Origin: JAWLGW01 sp964569055
GTDB taxonomy: Bacteria > Planctomycetota > J058
DNA length: 26,488 bases
NCBI GenBank assembly: GCA_964569055.1
Contig: CAZMSZ010000060.1
Span: forward strand, 1-26,488
Direction: 5' to 3'
Positions within the stretch are counted from its first letter, which is position 1. Each line of letters opens with the position of its first letter. The notes beneath the pieces are model-generated. The model made no database searches. It was not told where the DNA came from and saw nothing but the letters and a program-made list of their open reading frames with translations. The translations under genes were made by a program, and so were the position numbers. Shown here piece after piece: positions 1-9,624 of this stretch.

Positions 1-95
1 CCCTGGCCGGCCCCGACTCGGAGATCTTGAACACCGCCTGGGCGCTGCAGATCGCCCTGCTCGACCGCGGCGCGCTCCCCTTGCACGAGCGCTGA
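1..95 (+). CDS. 3' end of an unidentified protein (partial)
   Basis: Reading from base 3, an open frame enters the window from the left and stops with TGA at 93-95. The visible residues include SEILNTAWALQIALLDRG and end in ALPLHER. The codons are strongly GC3-biased like the real genes nearby, and a hairpin follows at once, so this is probably a genuine gene end. I do not recognise the family from about 30 residues. It lies upstream of the box cluster on the plus strand, but boxR on the opposite strand separates them, so it need not belong to that pathway. Confidence 0.5.
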   Translation, partial: LAGPDSEILNTAWALQIALLDRGALPLHER

Positions 96-116
96 GTTTC
101 GCTTGAGGCGAAACTC
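94..116 (+). terminator. hairpin at the end of the left-edge gene
   Basis: GAGTTTCGC (94-102) and GCGAAACTC (108-116) form a perfect 9-bp stem with a 5-nt loop, overlapping the TGA stop at 93-95. No T-run follows, so it is a terminator-like hairpin rather than a canonical intrinsic terminator. Its position argues for transcript 3'-end formation or stability. Confidence 0.5.
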
Positions 117-174
117 GGATGGGTGGGGTCGGAGCTCGCCTCGCTCCTGCGGCATGGTTCTGAAGGCGCGAAGC

Positions 175-295
175 GCTTTGACGTTCGCCTCGGGGGCATG
201 AGTGTGAGTGAGGCAGCCGCTTTGACGTTCGCCCCGGGCGAAGGATCCGTTGGGCGAGGCGCTCGGAGGTCCTCGCAGCTGCGACAGCTCGATGC
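175..295. repeat. short direct repeats and fragments of the window-wide intergenic repeat
   Basis: GCTTTGACGTTCGCC occurs at 175-189 and again at 219-233 (period 44). GTTGGGCGAGGCGC at 249-262 matches the core of the tandem array at the far right end of the window. GCGACAGC near 285-292 is the complement of the array's GCTGTCGC. No credible gene lies between 96 and 316; this spacer looks like decayed copies of the intergenic repeat family. Confidence 0.5.
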
Positions 296-316
296 GGCTC
301 CCTCCCGGGAGCCGGC

Positions 317-1207
317 TCAGGCGCCGCGGGTCGCCTCGGCGCGGCGCTCCCAGCCTGCTGCCGCCAGCTTGGTGAGGAGGTTCTCCAGGCTGCGCGCGCC
401 GGCGCGGGAGGTGTCGAGGGTGAGCGTGGCCTGGCGGTAGAGCGGCTCGCGGGCGGCGAGGATCGCGCGCAGCTCGGCCATGGCGTCGGCGCTCTCGGCC
501 ATCGGGCGGCGGTCGCCCTGGGCGAGCACGCGGCTCATGTGGTCCTCGGGGTCGGCCTTGAGCCACACGGTGGTCGCGTGGCGGGCGAGCAGCGCCATGG
601 CCTCGCCGTCGTGCACCACCCCGCCGGGGAGCGCGACAACGCACGGCTCGCCCGCGGTGACGAGCATCGCGAGCCGCTGGCCGACCAGGCGGCGGTAGTA
701 GGCCTCGCCGTGCAGGCTGAACAGCTCGGGCAGGCTCAGGCCGGCGGCGCGCTCGACCTCGTCGTCGAGCTCCACGAAGCGCAGCCCGAGGGCCTCCGCG
801 GCGGCGGCGCCCAGCGTGCTCTTGCCGGCGCCGCGCAGGCCGAGCAGCGCGATCAGGCGCGGGCGGGCGGGCTCGGCGGCGCCGAGCACCAGCCGGACCG
901 CGCGCAGGCAGCGCTCGAGCTCCTCGGGGGCGCGGCCGGCGAGGAGCCGCTCCAGCTCGGCGCGCGGGCCGGCGGCGCGCTCGTCGGCGACCAGCTCGGA
1001 GAGGCCGCAGCCGAGGGCGCGCGCCACCGCCTCCAGCCGGCCGACCGCGATGTTGGCCTGACCGGCCTCGAGCTGGGAGACGAACCGCAGGCTCAACCCG
1101 GAGGCGCTCGCCAGGTCGCGCAGGGTCCACCCGCGCGTCCCGCGCAGGTGGCGGACCCGGGCGCCGATCCGGCGCAGCAACGCGGGTTGGGAGCGGGGCG
1201 TGGTCAT
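317..1207 (-). CDS. boxR: BoxR-type benzoyl-CoA-responsive regulator (XRE HTH fused to shikimate-kinase-like domain)
   Basis: This 296-residue protein has the diagnostic two-domain layout of BoxR/BzdR. An XRE helix-turn-helix spans about residues 15-72 (WTLRDLASASGLSLRFVSQLE). A shikimate-kinase-like domain covers about 115-290, with Walker A GLRGAGKST at 123-131, a LDDE acidic motif and a LPGGVV glycine motif. In characterised family members the kinase-like domain senses benzoyl-CoA and the protein represses the box genes. It is divergent from boxC, as expected for a local regulator. I chose the ATG at 1207 over the in-frame GTG at 1216. The GTG lies inside a probable -10 (TATAGT, 1220-1215), and neither start has a ribosome site, so the mRNA may be leaderless from the ATG. 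The stop is at 317-319. Confidence 0.9.
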   Translation of the reverse strand: MTTPRSQPALLRRIGARVRHLRGTRGWTLRDLASASGLSLRFVSQLEAGQANIAVGRLEAVARALGCGLSELVADERAAGPRAELERLLAGRAPEELERCLRAVRLVLGAAEPARPRLIALLGLRGAGKSTLGAAAAEALGLRFVELDDEVERAAGLSLPELFSLHGEAYYRRLVGQRLAMLVTAGEPCVVALPGGVVHDGEAMALLARHATTVWLKADPEDHMSRVLAQGDRRPMAESADAMAELRAILAAREPLYRQATLTLDTSRAGARSLENLLTKLAAAGWERRAEATRGA

Positions 1208-1212
1208 GGGGC

Positions 1213-1224
1213 GCACTATAGTGC
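1213..1224. promoter_or_regulatory. 12-bp perfect palindrome, probable BoxR operator
   Basis: GCACTATAGTGC is its own reverse complement. It lies in the boxR-boxC divergent gap. Its right half contains the candidate boxR -10 on the minus strand, and it directly abuts the candidate box-operon -35. A dimeric HTH protein bound here could control both directions. Assignment to BoxR rests on position and symmetry; I cannot confirm a published consensus. Confidence 0.55.
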
Positions 1225-1243
1225 TTGCCCGTTCGTGACGGAA
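1215..1243 (-). promoter_or_regulatory. candidate boxR promoter (leaderless)
   Basis: On the minus strand TTCCGT (1243-1238) is followed by a 17-nt spacer and TATAGT (1220-1215). A start about 7 nt downstream would fall on the boxR ATG at 1207, giving a leaderless transcript. The -35 is weak. Confidence 0.4.
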
Positions 1244-1253
1244 GCATTATCTT
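1225..1253 (+). promoter_or_regulatory. candidate boxCBD promoter
   Basis: TTGCCC (1225-1230), a 17-nt spacer and TATCTT (1248-1253) match a housekeeping sigma layout. They lie 34 nt upstream of the boxC ATG and immediately downstream of the palindrome at 1213-1224. In this GC-rich sequence the AT-rich patch at 1245-1253 stands out. Confidence 0.45.
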
Positions 1254-1287
1254 GCCTCGCGCGCCGCGGGCAGGTATGGTGCGGCGA

Positions 1288-2931
<1,644 letters not shown>

Positions 2932-3014
2932 GCCAGGCCGCTCGGTCGCCACGACCCTCCACGCGGACGCTCGGCGCCCGAGCCGCCCGCCATACGCCCC
3001 GTCGCGAGGACCTC

Positions 3015-4442
<1,428 letters not shown>

Positions 4443-4453
4443 AGGGGTCCGCC

Positions 4454-6022
4454 ATGGTCGAGACGCTGCAGAGCTGGGTCGAGGGGCGCTGGGTCAGCGG
4501 GCAGGGCAGCCCGAGCACCCTGTTCGACCCGACCACCGAGGAGCCGATCGCCGAGTGCGGCACCGGCGGGATCGACATGGCCGCCGCCCTGCGCTACGCG
4601 CGGGAGCGCGGGGTGCCGGCCCTGCAGGAGCTGACCTTCGCCCAGCGGGGCAACCTGCTCAAGGAGGTCGCCAAGGCGCTCCACGCCCACCGCGACGCGC
4701 TGCTCGAGCTCTCGACCAAGAGCGGCGGGAACACCCGCGGCGACGCCAAGTTCGACGTGGACGGCGCCACCGGGACGCTGGCGTTCTACGCCAAGCTGGG
4801 CGAGGGGCTCGGCGAGGCGCGGGCGCTGATCGACGGCGAGGGGGTGCAGGTCGGGCGCAGCCCCAAGTACTGGGGCGAGCACGTGTGGGTCCCGCGGCGC
4901 GGGGTGGCGGTCCACATCAACGCCTTCAACTTCCCGGCCTGGGGTCTGTTCGAGAAGGCGGCCGTGGCCTGGCTGGCCGGCATGCCCGTGATCGCCAAGC
5001 CGGCCACCGCGACCTGCGTGCTGGCGGCCCGCATGGTCCGGATCGTGGTCGACGCGGGCGTGCTGCCCGAGGGCGCGCTCTCGCTCCTGTGCGGCTCGGC
5101 GGGCGACCTGCTCGAGCACCTCGCCCCGCAGGACGTGCTGGCCTTCACCGGCTCGAGCGACACCGCGGCCAAGCTGCGCCGCATGAGCGCCTTCACCGAC
5201 CGCAGCGTGCGGATCAACGTCGAGGCGGACAGCCTCAACGCGGCCGTGCTCGGGCCCGACGTCGAGGAGAGCTCCGAGACGTTCGACCTGTTCGTGCGCG
5301 AGGTCGTCCACGACATGACCCAGAAGGCGGGGCAGAAGTGCACCGCCATCCGGCGCGTGCTCGTGCCCGCGGCGCGCCTCGAGGCGGCGCGCGAGGCGCT
5401 GGCCGAGGAGCTCGAGGGCCAGAAGGTCGGCGACCCCGCCCAGAAGGGGGTCAAGGTCGGCCCCCTCGCCACCGCCGACCAGCGCCGCGACGTGCTGGCC
5501 GGGATCGAGCGGCTGAAGGGCTGCGCCGAGGCGATCGTGGGCGACGGCGGCCGCGGCGCGCTGGTGGGCGTGAGCGGCGAGCGCGGCTACTTCGTGTCGC
5601 CCGTGCTGTTCGCGGCCCGCGACGCCGCGGCGCCGGCGGTGCACGCCCACGAGGTGTTCGGCCCGGTGGCGACGATCCTCCCCTACTCGGGCGAGGCGCC
5701 CGCCGCGGCCGAGCTCGTGGCGCTCGGCCAGGGGAGCCTGGTGTCCTCGGTCTACAGCGACGACGCCGCGTTCGTGGGCGAGCTGGCCCTGGGGATCGCG
5801 CCCTACAACGGCCGGGTCTACGTGGGCAGCGCCAAGACCGCCGGCGAGTCGCTCGGCCCCGGCGCCGTCCTCCCCCAGCTCCTCCACGGCGGCCCCGGCC
5901 GGGCCGGCGGCGGCGAGGAGCTCGGCGGCCCGCGCGGCATGGGCTTCTACATGCAGCGCGCCGCCCTGCAGGGCTACAAGCCCCTGGTGGAGAAGGCGGT
6001 GGGCGGCGCGCCGCGGGTGTGA
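4454..6022 (+). CDS. boxD: BoxD, 3,4-dehydroadipyl-CoA semialdehyde dehydrogenase
   Basis: This 522-residue aldehyde dehydrogenase oxidises the ring-opened semialdehyde to 3,4-dehydroadipyl-CoA with NADP+ and feeds it toward beta-oxidation. Visible family motifs are NAFNFPAWGLFEK (cofactor fold, about 156-168), E257 in NVEADSLN as general base, C296 in AGQKCTAIRR as nucleophile, and EVFGP. E257 and C296 are the positions I recall for characterised box-pathway aldehyde dehydrogenases. The ATG at 4454 follows the boxB stop by 11 bp and has GAAGGGG at 4441-4447, so boxB and boxD are co-transcribed. A repeat-bearing spacer without a gene follows. Confidence 0.93.
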   Translation: MVETLQSWVEGRWVSGQGSPSTLFDPTTEEPIAECGTGGIDMAAALRYARERGVPALQELTFAQRGNLLKEVAKALHAHRDALLELSTKSGGNTRGDAKFDVDGATGTLAFYAKLGEGLGEARALIDGEGVQVGRSPKYWGEHVWVPRRGVAVHINAFNFPAWGLFEKAAVAWLAGMPVIAKPATATCVLAARMVRIVVDAGVLPEGALSLLCGSAGDLLEHLAPQDVLAFTGSSDTAAKLRRMSAFTDRSVRINVEADSLNAAVLGPDVEESSETFDLFVREVVHDMTQKAGQKCTAIRRVLVPAARLEAAREALAEELEGQKVGDPAQKGVKVGPLATADQRRDVLAGIERLKGCAEAIVGDGGRGALVGVSGERGYFVSPVLFAARDAAAPAVHAHEVFGPVATILPYSGEAPAAAELVALGQGSLVSSVYSDDAAFVGELALGIAPYNGRVYVGSAKTAGESLGPGAVLPQLLHGGPGRAGGGEELGGPRGMGFYMQRAALQGYKPLVEKAVGGAPRV

Positions 6023-6075
6023 GCTTCTGGGCCCGCGAGGGGTGCTGCGGATCCGGGAGGCTGTTGATCCGAGTT

Positions 6076-6248
6076 GGAAATAAGAAATATCAACAGGGAA
6101 TTAGAAATTAGGAATTAGGAATGGCTGTCGCGCCGGACGGAGGCCCCCGCGGACGCGCGGCCGGGGGAGCTCCCATGGAGCGGCCGCACCCAGCGACAGC
6201 CATTTCAAATTCCCAATTTCTAATTCCCTGTTGATATTTCTTATTTCC
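6076..6248. repeat. long AT-rich inverted repeat, copy A
   Basis: Left arm 6076-6131 and right arm 6193-6248 are 56 nt each and pair with only about five mismatches around a 61-nt GC-rich loop. The outer ends begin GGAAATAAGAAATATCAAC and the inner ends read GGCTGTCGC. Within each arm GAATTAG-type heptamers repeat in tandem. The AT-rich arms contrast sharply with the surrounding DNA. The 6023-6355 spacer holds no gene; apart from this element I see nothing certain in it. Confidence 0.9.
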
Positions 6249-6355
6249 TCCTCTTCTGCTCTCTCTCGCCCTCTTCTTCCGCCCTACCCCACCCCATGAT
6301 CGTTGCCCTCCCCTCACAGCGCTGGGCCCGCTAAGCTGCCCCGCGAGGAGGCGCC

Positions 6356-8314
6356 TTGAGCTCCGAGGGTCACGGGACCGCGACGCGCTGGTCGAGCCGG
6401 GTGCTCGAGGTGGCCGGCTTCCGCGGTGAGCAGGTCCTGGCCGAGCACGACGCCACCTGCACGCTCGTCGCCCGCCGGGGCGCCGACGGCGAGCGGGTGG
6501 TGCTGGTCGTGCTCGACCCGACGCTCACCCGGCACGAGCTGCAGGTCGAGGCGTTCAGGCGCGCCGCCGAGGCGGCGCGCGCGGTGCGCCACCCTCACCT
6601 GGTCTCGCTGCTCGAGGTCGGGCACGACGCCGAGCGCGACCTCCACTACGTGGTGTGCGAGCACGTGGAGGGGCGCAGCCTGGCCGCGCTCCTGGAGGAG
6701 GTCGAGCGCCTCACCGAGCCGGACGCGGTCGCGATCGCGCAGACGGTGTGCGACGCGCTCGCCGCCGCGGAGGACGCCGGCCTCGAGCATGGGCGCCTGT
6801 CGCTCGACGCGGTCCTGATCGACGCCGAGCAGACCCCGCGGCTGGCGGGTCTAGGGATCCACCACGTGGGCGGCGGGGGCTCGACCCGGACCGGCGCCGC
6901 CGGCGAGGCGATCCAGTTCCTCCCGCCCGAGGCGGGGCAGGCGGTCGGGAGCGCGGGGATCCGCGGCGACCTGTACGGCGTGGGCGTGATCCTGTACCGC
7001 ATGTTGACGGGGGCGCTCCCCTGGTCGGCCCACACGCTGGCCGAGCTCACCGAGCTGCGCGCGCGGGTGGACTTCCCCGACCCCCGCCAGCGGGTGGGCG
7101 AGCTCTCCGCCGAGGTGGTGACCGTCCTGCGCGGCCTGACCGCGCGCAGTCCGGACGGGCGCTACCCCTCCGCCCGCGCCGCCGCCCTCGACCTCGTCCG
7201 CCTCATGACCGGCCAGCCGCCGGTCGGGGCGCGCGGGAGCGGCGCGCCCGATACCAGCGCCTTCCGGGTGCCGGACGCCACGACCGTCGACGCGCCGGCG
7301 CGGCCCGGGCACGACTCCGCCTTCTGGGGCAAGGGGAAGGCGCACGCCTTCAAGCTGATCCTCTCCTCGCGCGAGGTCATGCTGCACGAGTACGTGTTCA
7401 ACCAGGACCTCGTGACCATCGGGCGCAGCCCCAAGAGCGACGTCCACATCGACAACCCGATCGTGTCCCGCCGCCACGCGCAGCTCCGCCGCGAAGGGAC
7501 CTCGTTCCTGGTGGTCGCGCTGTCGGAGACCAACGCCACCGCCAAGAACGGGGAGCGCGTGCGCGGACAGGTGCCCGTCGCGATGGGCGACACGATCACG
7601 CTCTCCGACAAGTTCCGCCTCGAGCTGCAGTGGGACCCCGGCGCCGCCCCGGCCCGTGCCGACCGGGACCTCTCCGACCTCGAGACCTCGGCCTGGCGCA
7701 AGCGACACCTCGACGCCGACTCCACCCCGCCGCCGATCGACGAGGACGACTCCGACGAGGACAGCGGGCTGCAGCCCCGGCCGCCGGCGGACGAGGACGA
7801 CCCGTACGGGCCGGCGTCCGAGGAGGAGCCGCTCCCCGCGTTCCTCGAGCGCTCGCCCGCCACCGAACCGGCGGCGGCCACGCCGCCGCCCACCCCGGCC
7901 CCGCTGGCCGCCCCCGAGCGCCCCCGCCCGGCCGGCGACGAGTGGCGCGCGCTGGTGCCCGAGCCCGCGGGCGACCTGACCCCCTCGGGCGGAGTGACCG
8001 AGCTGGGCGGGCGGACCTGGATCCCGCCGCGCGGCTACCTCGTCTACGAGCGCTCGGGCGCGCAGGTCCGCTCGTTCGTGGAGCGCGGCTTCCAGATCGG
8101 CCGCTCGCCGGCCTGCGACCTCCGGCTGGGCGGCGCGGCCCCGCGCAAGGCCGCGCTGGTCGTGCGCTGCTCCGACGGGTATCGGCTGTTCAACGTGGCC
8201 GACGACGCCTCGCTGGTCCACCTCAACGACGAACCCGTCGCCGACCAGGCCGTCCTCGAGCACGGCGACCGGCTGATCGTGGCGGGGGTCCGGCTGCTGT
8301 TCCAGGCGCGGTAG
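6356..8314 (+). CDS. Pseudokinase-like protein with two FHA domains
   Basis: This 652-residue protein starts at a TTG preceded by GAGGAGG at 6345-6351. Residues 1 to about 285 resemble a bacterial Ser/Thr protein kinase (RHPHLVSLLEVG, then GDLYGVGVILYRMLTGALPW). The catalytic elements are lost: the lysine strand reads VVLVVLDP, the HRD loop is HGRLSLDAVLID, and the DFG position reads AGLG. It should not phosphorylate. A first FHA domain (about 335-425) has GRSPKSDVHI and SRRHAQL. A second, less complete FHA domain (about 555-650) has GRSPACDLRL but lacks the SxxH motif. The linker at about 440-545 is acidic and proline-rich. No membrane segment is seen. The likely role is a scaffold that reads phosphothreonine signals; partners are unknown. 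Confidence 0.85.
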   Translation: MSSEGHGTATRWSSRVLEVAGFRGEQVLAEHDATCTLVARRGADGERVVLVVLDPTLTRHELQVEAFRRAAEAARAVRHPHLVSLLEVGHDAERDLHYVVCEHVEGRSLAALLEEVERLTEPDAVAIAQTVCDALAAAEDAGLEHGRLSLDAVLIDAEQTPRLAGLGIHHVGGGGSTRTGAAGEAIQFLPPEAGQAVGSAGIRGDLYGVGVILYRMLTGALPWSAHTLAELTELRARVDFPDPRQRVGELSAEVVTVLRGLTARSPDGRYPSARAAALDLVRLMTGQPPVGARGSGAPDTSAFRVPDATTVDAPARPGHDSAFWGKGKAHAFKLILSSREVMLHEYVFNQDLVTIGRSPKSDVHIDNPIVSRRHAQLRREGTSFLVVALSETNATAKNGERVRGQVPVAMGDTITLSDKFRLELQWDPGAAPARADRDLSDLETSAWRKRHLDADSTPPPIDEDDSDEDSGLQPRPPADEDDPYGPASEEEPLPAFLERSPATEPAAATPPPTPAPLAAPERPRPAGDEWRALVPEPAGDLTPSGGVTELGGRTWIPPRGYLVYERSGAQVRSFVERGFQIGRSPACDLRLGGAAPRKAALVVRCSDGYRLFNVADDASLVHLNDEPVADQAVLEHGDRLIVAGVRLLFQAR

Positions 8315-8340
8315 GGCTCGAGCCGAAGGCTTCGCGAACA

Positions 8341-8466
8341 GAAGGCAACACGGAATATCAACAAGTAATAACAATCGGAATGCCAGAATATCTGTCACCG
8401 AGGGGCGACACCGCCTTCTGTTGATGTTCGGATCGTTTTTCCCTGTTGATATTCCGTGTTGTCTTC
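8341..8466. repeat. AT-rich inverted repeat, copy B (diverged)
   Basis: Arms at 8341-8380 and 8427-8466 (40 nt each) pair with several mismatches, sharing AACACGGAATATCAACA. This is the same GAATATCAACAGGG-like core as copy A, but the outer heptamers differ. It lies in the 8315-8689 spacer between the FHA protein and the peroxiredoxin. No gene is supported in that spacer. Confidence 0.8.
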
Positions 8467-8551
8467 GGCCCTCTCGCTTTGCCCTGCTGAGCCTCTGGCG
8501 TCGGCGTTCAGCCTGCGCGTCGTGCCCGCTCCCGCTCACCGGTGGGCCCCC

Positions 8552-8579
8552 TTGCGCCGCTCGCGGGCCGCTGCATAAT
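8552..8579 (+). promoter_or_regulatory. candidate peroxiredoxin promoter
   Basis: TTGCGC (8552-8557), a 16-nt spacer and CATAAT (8574-8579) sit about 110 nt upstream of the peroxiredoxin ATG. Shifted by one base, TGC before ATAATC would be an extended -10. I see no OxyR-like site. Confidence 0.4.
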
Positions 8580-8689
8580 CCCCCGCTCGACGGAACGAGC
8601 GCGGGGAGCGGCCGCCCGAGGCCTCGCCGCCCTGCCCGCGCCGCGATCCCCACCACCCCGCAGGCCTCACCAGAGGTAGGAGCCACCCC

Positions 8690-9277
8690 ATGCCCCTCGT
8701 CACGTCCCCCGCGCCGCAGTTCGACGCCAAGGCCGTCGTCGGCACCGAGATCGTTGACCTCACCTGGGCTCAGCTGCACGAGAACAAGTGGCTGGTCCTG
8801 TTCTTCTATCCGCTCGACTTCACGTTCGTCTGCCCGACCGAGATCGTGGCGTTCAGCGACGCCGCCGAGCGGTTCAAGGAGGTCGGCGCCAAGATCGCGG
8901 CGATCTCGATCGACAGCCCGTTCAGCCACCTGGCCTGGGTCAACACCGAGCGCAAGCAGGGCGGCCTGGGCAAGGTCAACTTCCCGCTGATCGCCGACGT
9001 GAACAAGCAGATCGCGCGCAAGTACGACGTGCTGCTCAAGGACGAGGGCATCGCCCTGCGCGGCCTGTTCATCATCGACCCCAAGGGGACCGTGCGCCAC
9101 GCCACGATCAACGACCTGCCGGTCGGCCGCAACGTCGACGAGGCGCTGCGCGTGATCAAGGCGTTCCAGCACGTCGAGAAGCACGGCGAGGTGTGCCCGG
9201 CCAACTGGGTCGAGGGCAAGGACAGCATGAAGGCCGACCCGGTCGGCTCGAAGTCCTACTTCGCCAAGCACGGGTAG
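8690..9277 (+). CDS. Typical 2-Cys peroxiredoxin (AhpC/Prx1 subfamily)
   Basis: This 195-residue thiol peroxidase reduces H2O2 and organic or nitrogen peroxides in the cytoplasm. The peroxidatic cysteine C48 is in DFTFVCPTE, and the resolving cysteine C169 is in GEVCPANW. It carries both features that make eukaryotic-type 2-Cys enzymes prone to overoxidation: GGLG at 91-94 and a C-terminal YF at 190-191. The ATG at 8690 is preceded by AGGTAGGAG at 8674-8682. No reductase (AhpF, thioredoxin) or sulfiredoxin lies beside it. It stands alone with its own candidate promoter and a strong hairpin 22 bp after the stop. Confidence 0.95.
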   Translation: MPLVTSPAPQFDAKAVVGTEIVDLTWAQLHENKWLVLFFYPLDFTFVCPTEIVAFSDAAERFKEVGAKIAAISIDSPFSHLAWVNTERKQGGLGKVNFPLIADVNKQIARKYDVLLKDEGIALRGLFIIDPKGTVRHATINDLPVGRNVDEALRVIKAFQHVEKHGEVCPANWVEGKDSMKADPVGSKSYFAKHG

Positions 9278-9298
9278 CGGCCCGCTGGACGCGAAGCT

Positions 9299-9325
9299 CG
9301 GCCCCGGCGACCCGCGCCGGGGCCG
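9299..9325 (+). terminator. strong hairpin after the peroxiredoxin gene
   Basis: CGGCCCCGGCG (9299-9309) and CGCCGGGGCCG (9315-9325) form a perfect 11-bp stem with a 5-nt loop. No T-tract follows, so termination may be Rho-assisted or the hairpin may only protect the 3' end. Confidence 0.6.
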
Positions 9326-9379
9326 CGCTGCGTACGGAAGCGATCGGAGCGATCGCCAAGCCGCTTCCCCAGCAGCGAT

Positions 9380-9487
9380 AGCCGTTTTCAATTTCTAATT
9401 TCTAATTCCCTGTTGATATTTCTTATTTCCGACTTGCCGAATAAGAAATATCAACAGGGGATTAGAAATTAGAAACGACGAACGGCT
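9380..9487. repeat. AT-rich inverted repeat, copy C (inverted polarity)
   Basis: Arms at about 9380-9428 and 9439-9487 pair over about 49 nt around a ~10-nt loop. The core CCCTGTTGATATTTCTTAT matches copy A, but the arrangement is inside out. Here AGCCGT lies at the outer ends and the ATTTCTTAT side faces the loop, whereas in copy A GGCTGTCGC faces the loop. The arms again contain heptamer repeats (AATTTCT / AATTTCT / AATTCCC). The 9278-9624 spacer contains no supported gene. Confidence 0.9.
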
Positions 9488-9624
9488 GCCGCTGCCCCGC
9501 GGCACCTCCCGCGATCGGCGCGTTCGCCCAACCGTCCCCAACCCTTGCGGACCCCCTAGCCCTCTGAGAAGGTGTCCGCCCCCATCCCCTGCCCGCGCCG
9601 CGCCTTGGGCGTGAGGAGCCCCCT

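Noticed and set aside
123..440. A small plus-strand gene of about 105 codons at the left end
   Set aside because: It overlaps the 3' end of boxR on the other strand and runs through repeats. No ribosome site and no recognisable domain.
1208..1216. GTG at 1216 as the boxR start
   Set aside because: It lies inside the probable -10 TATAGT and the palindrome; the ATG at 1207 gives the same protein minus three residues and fits a leaderless transcript.
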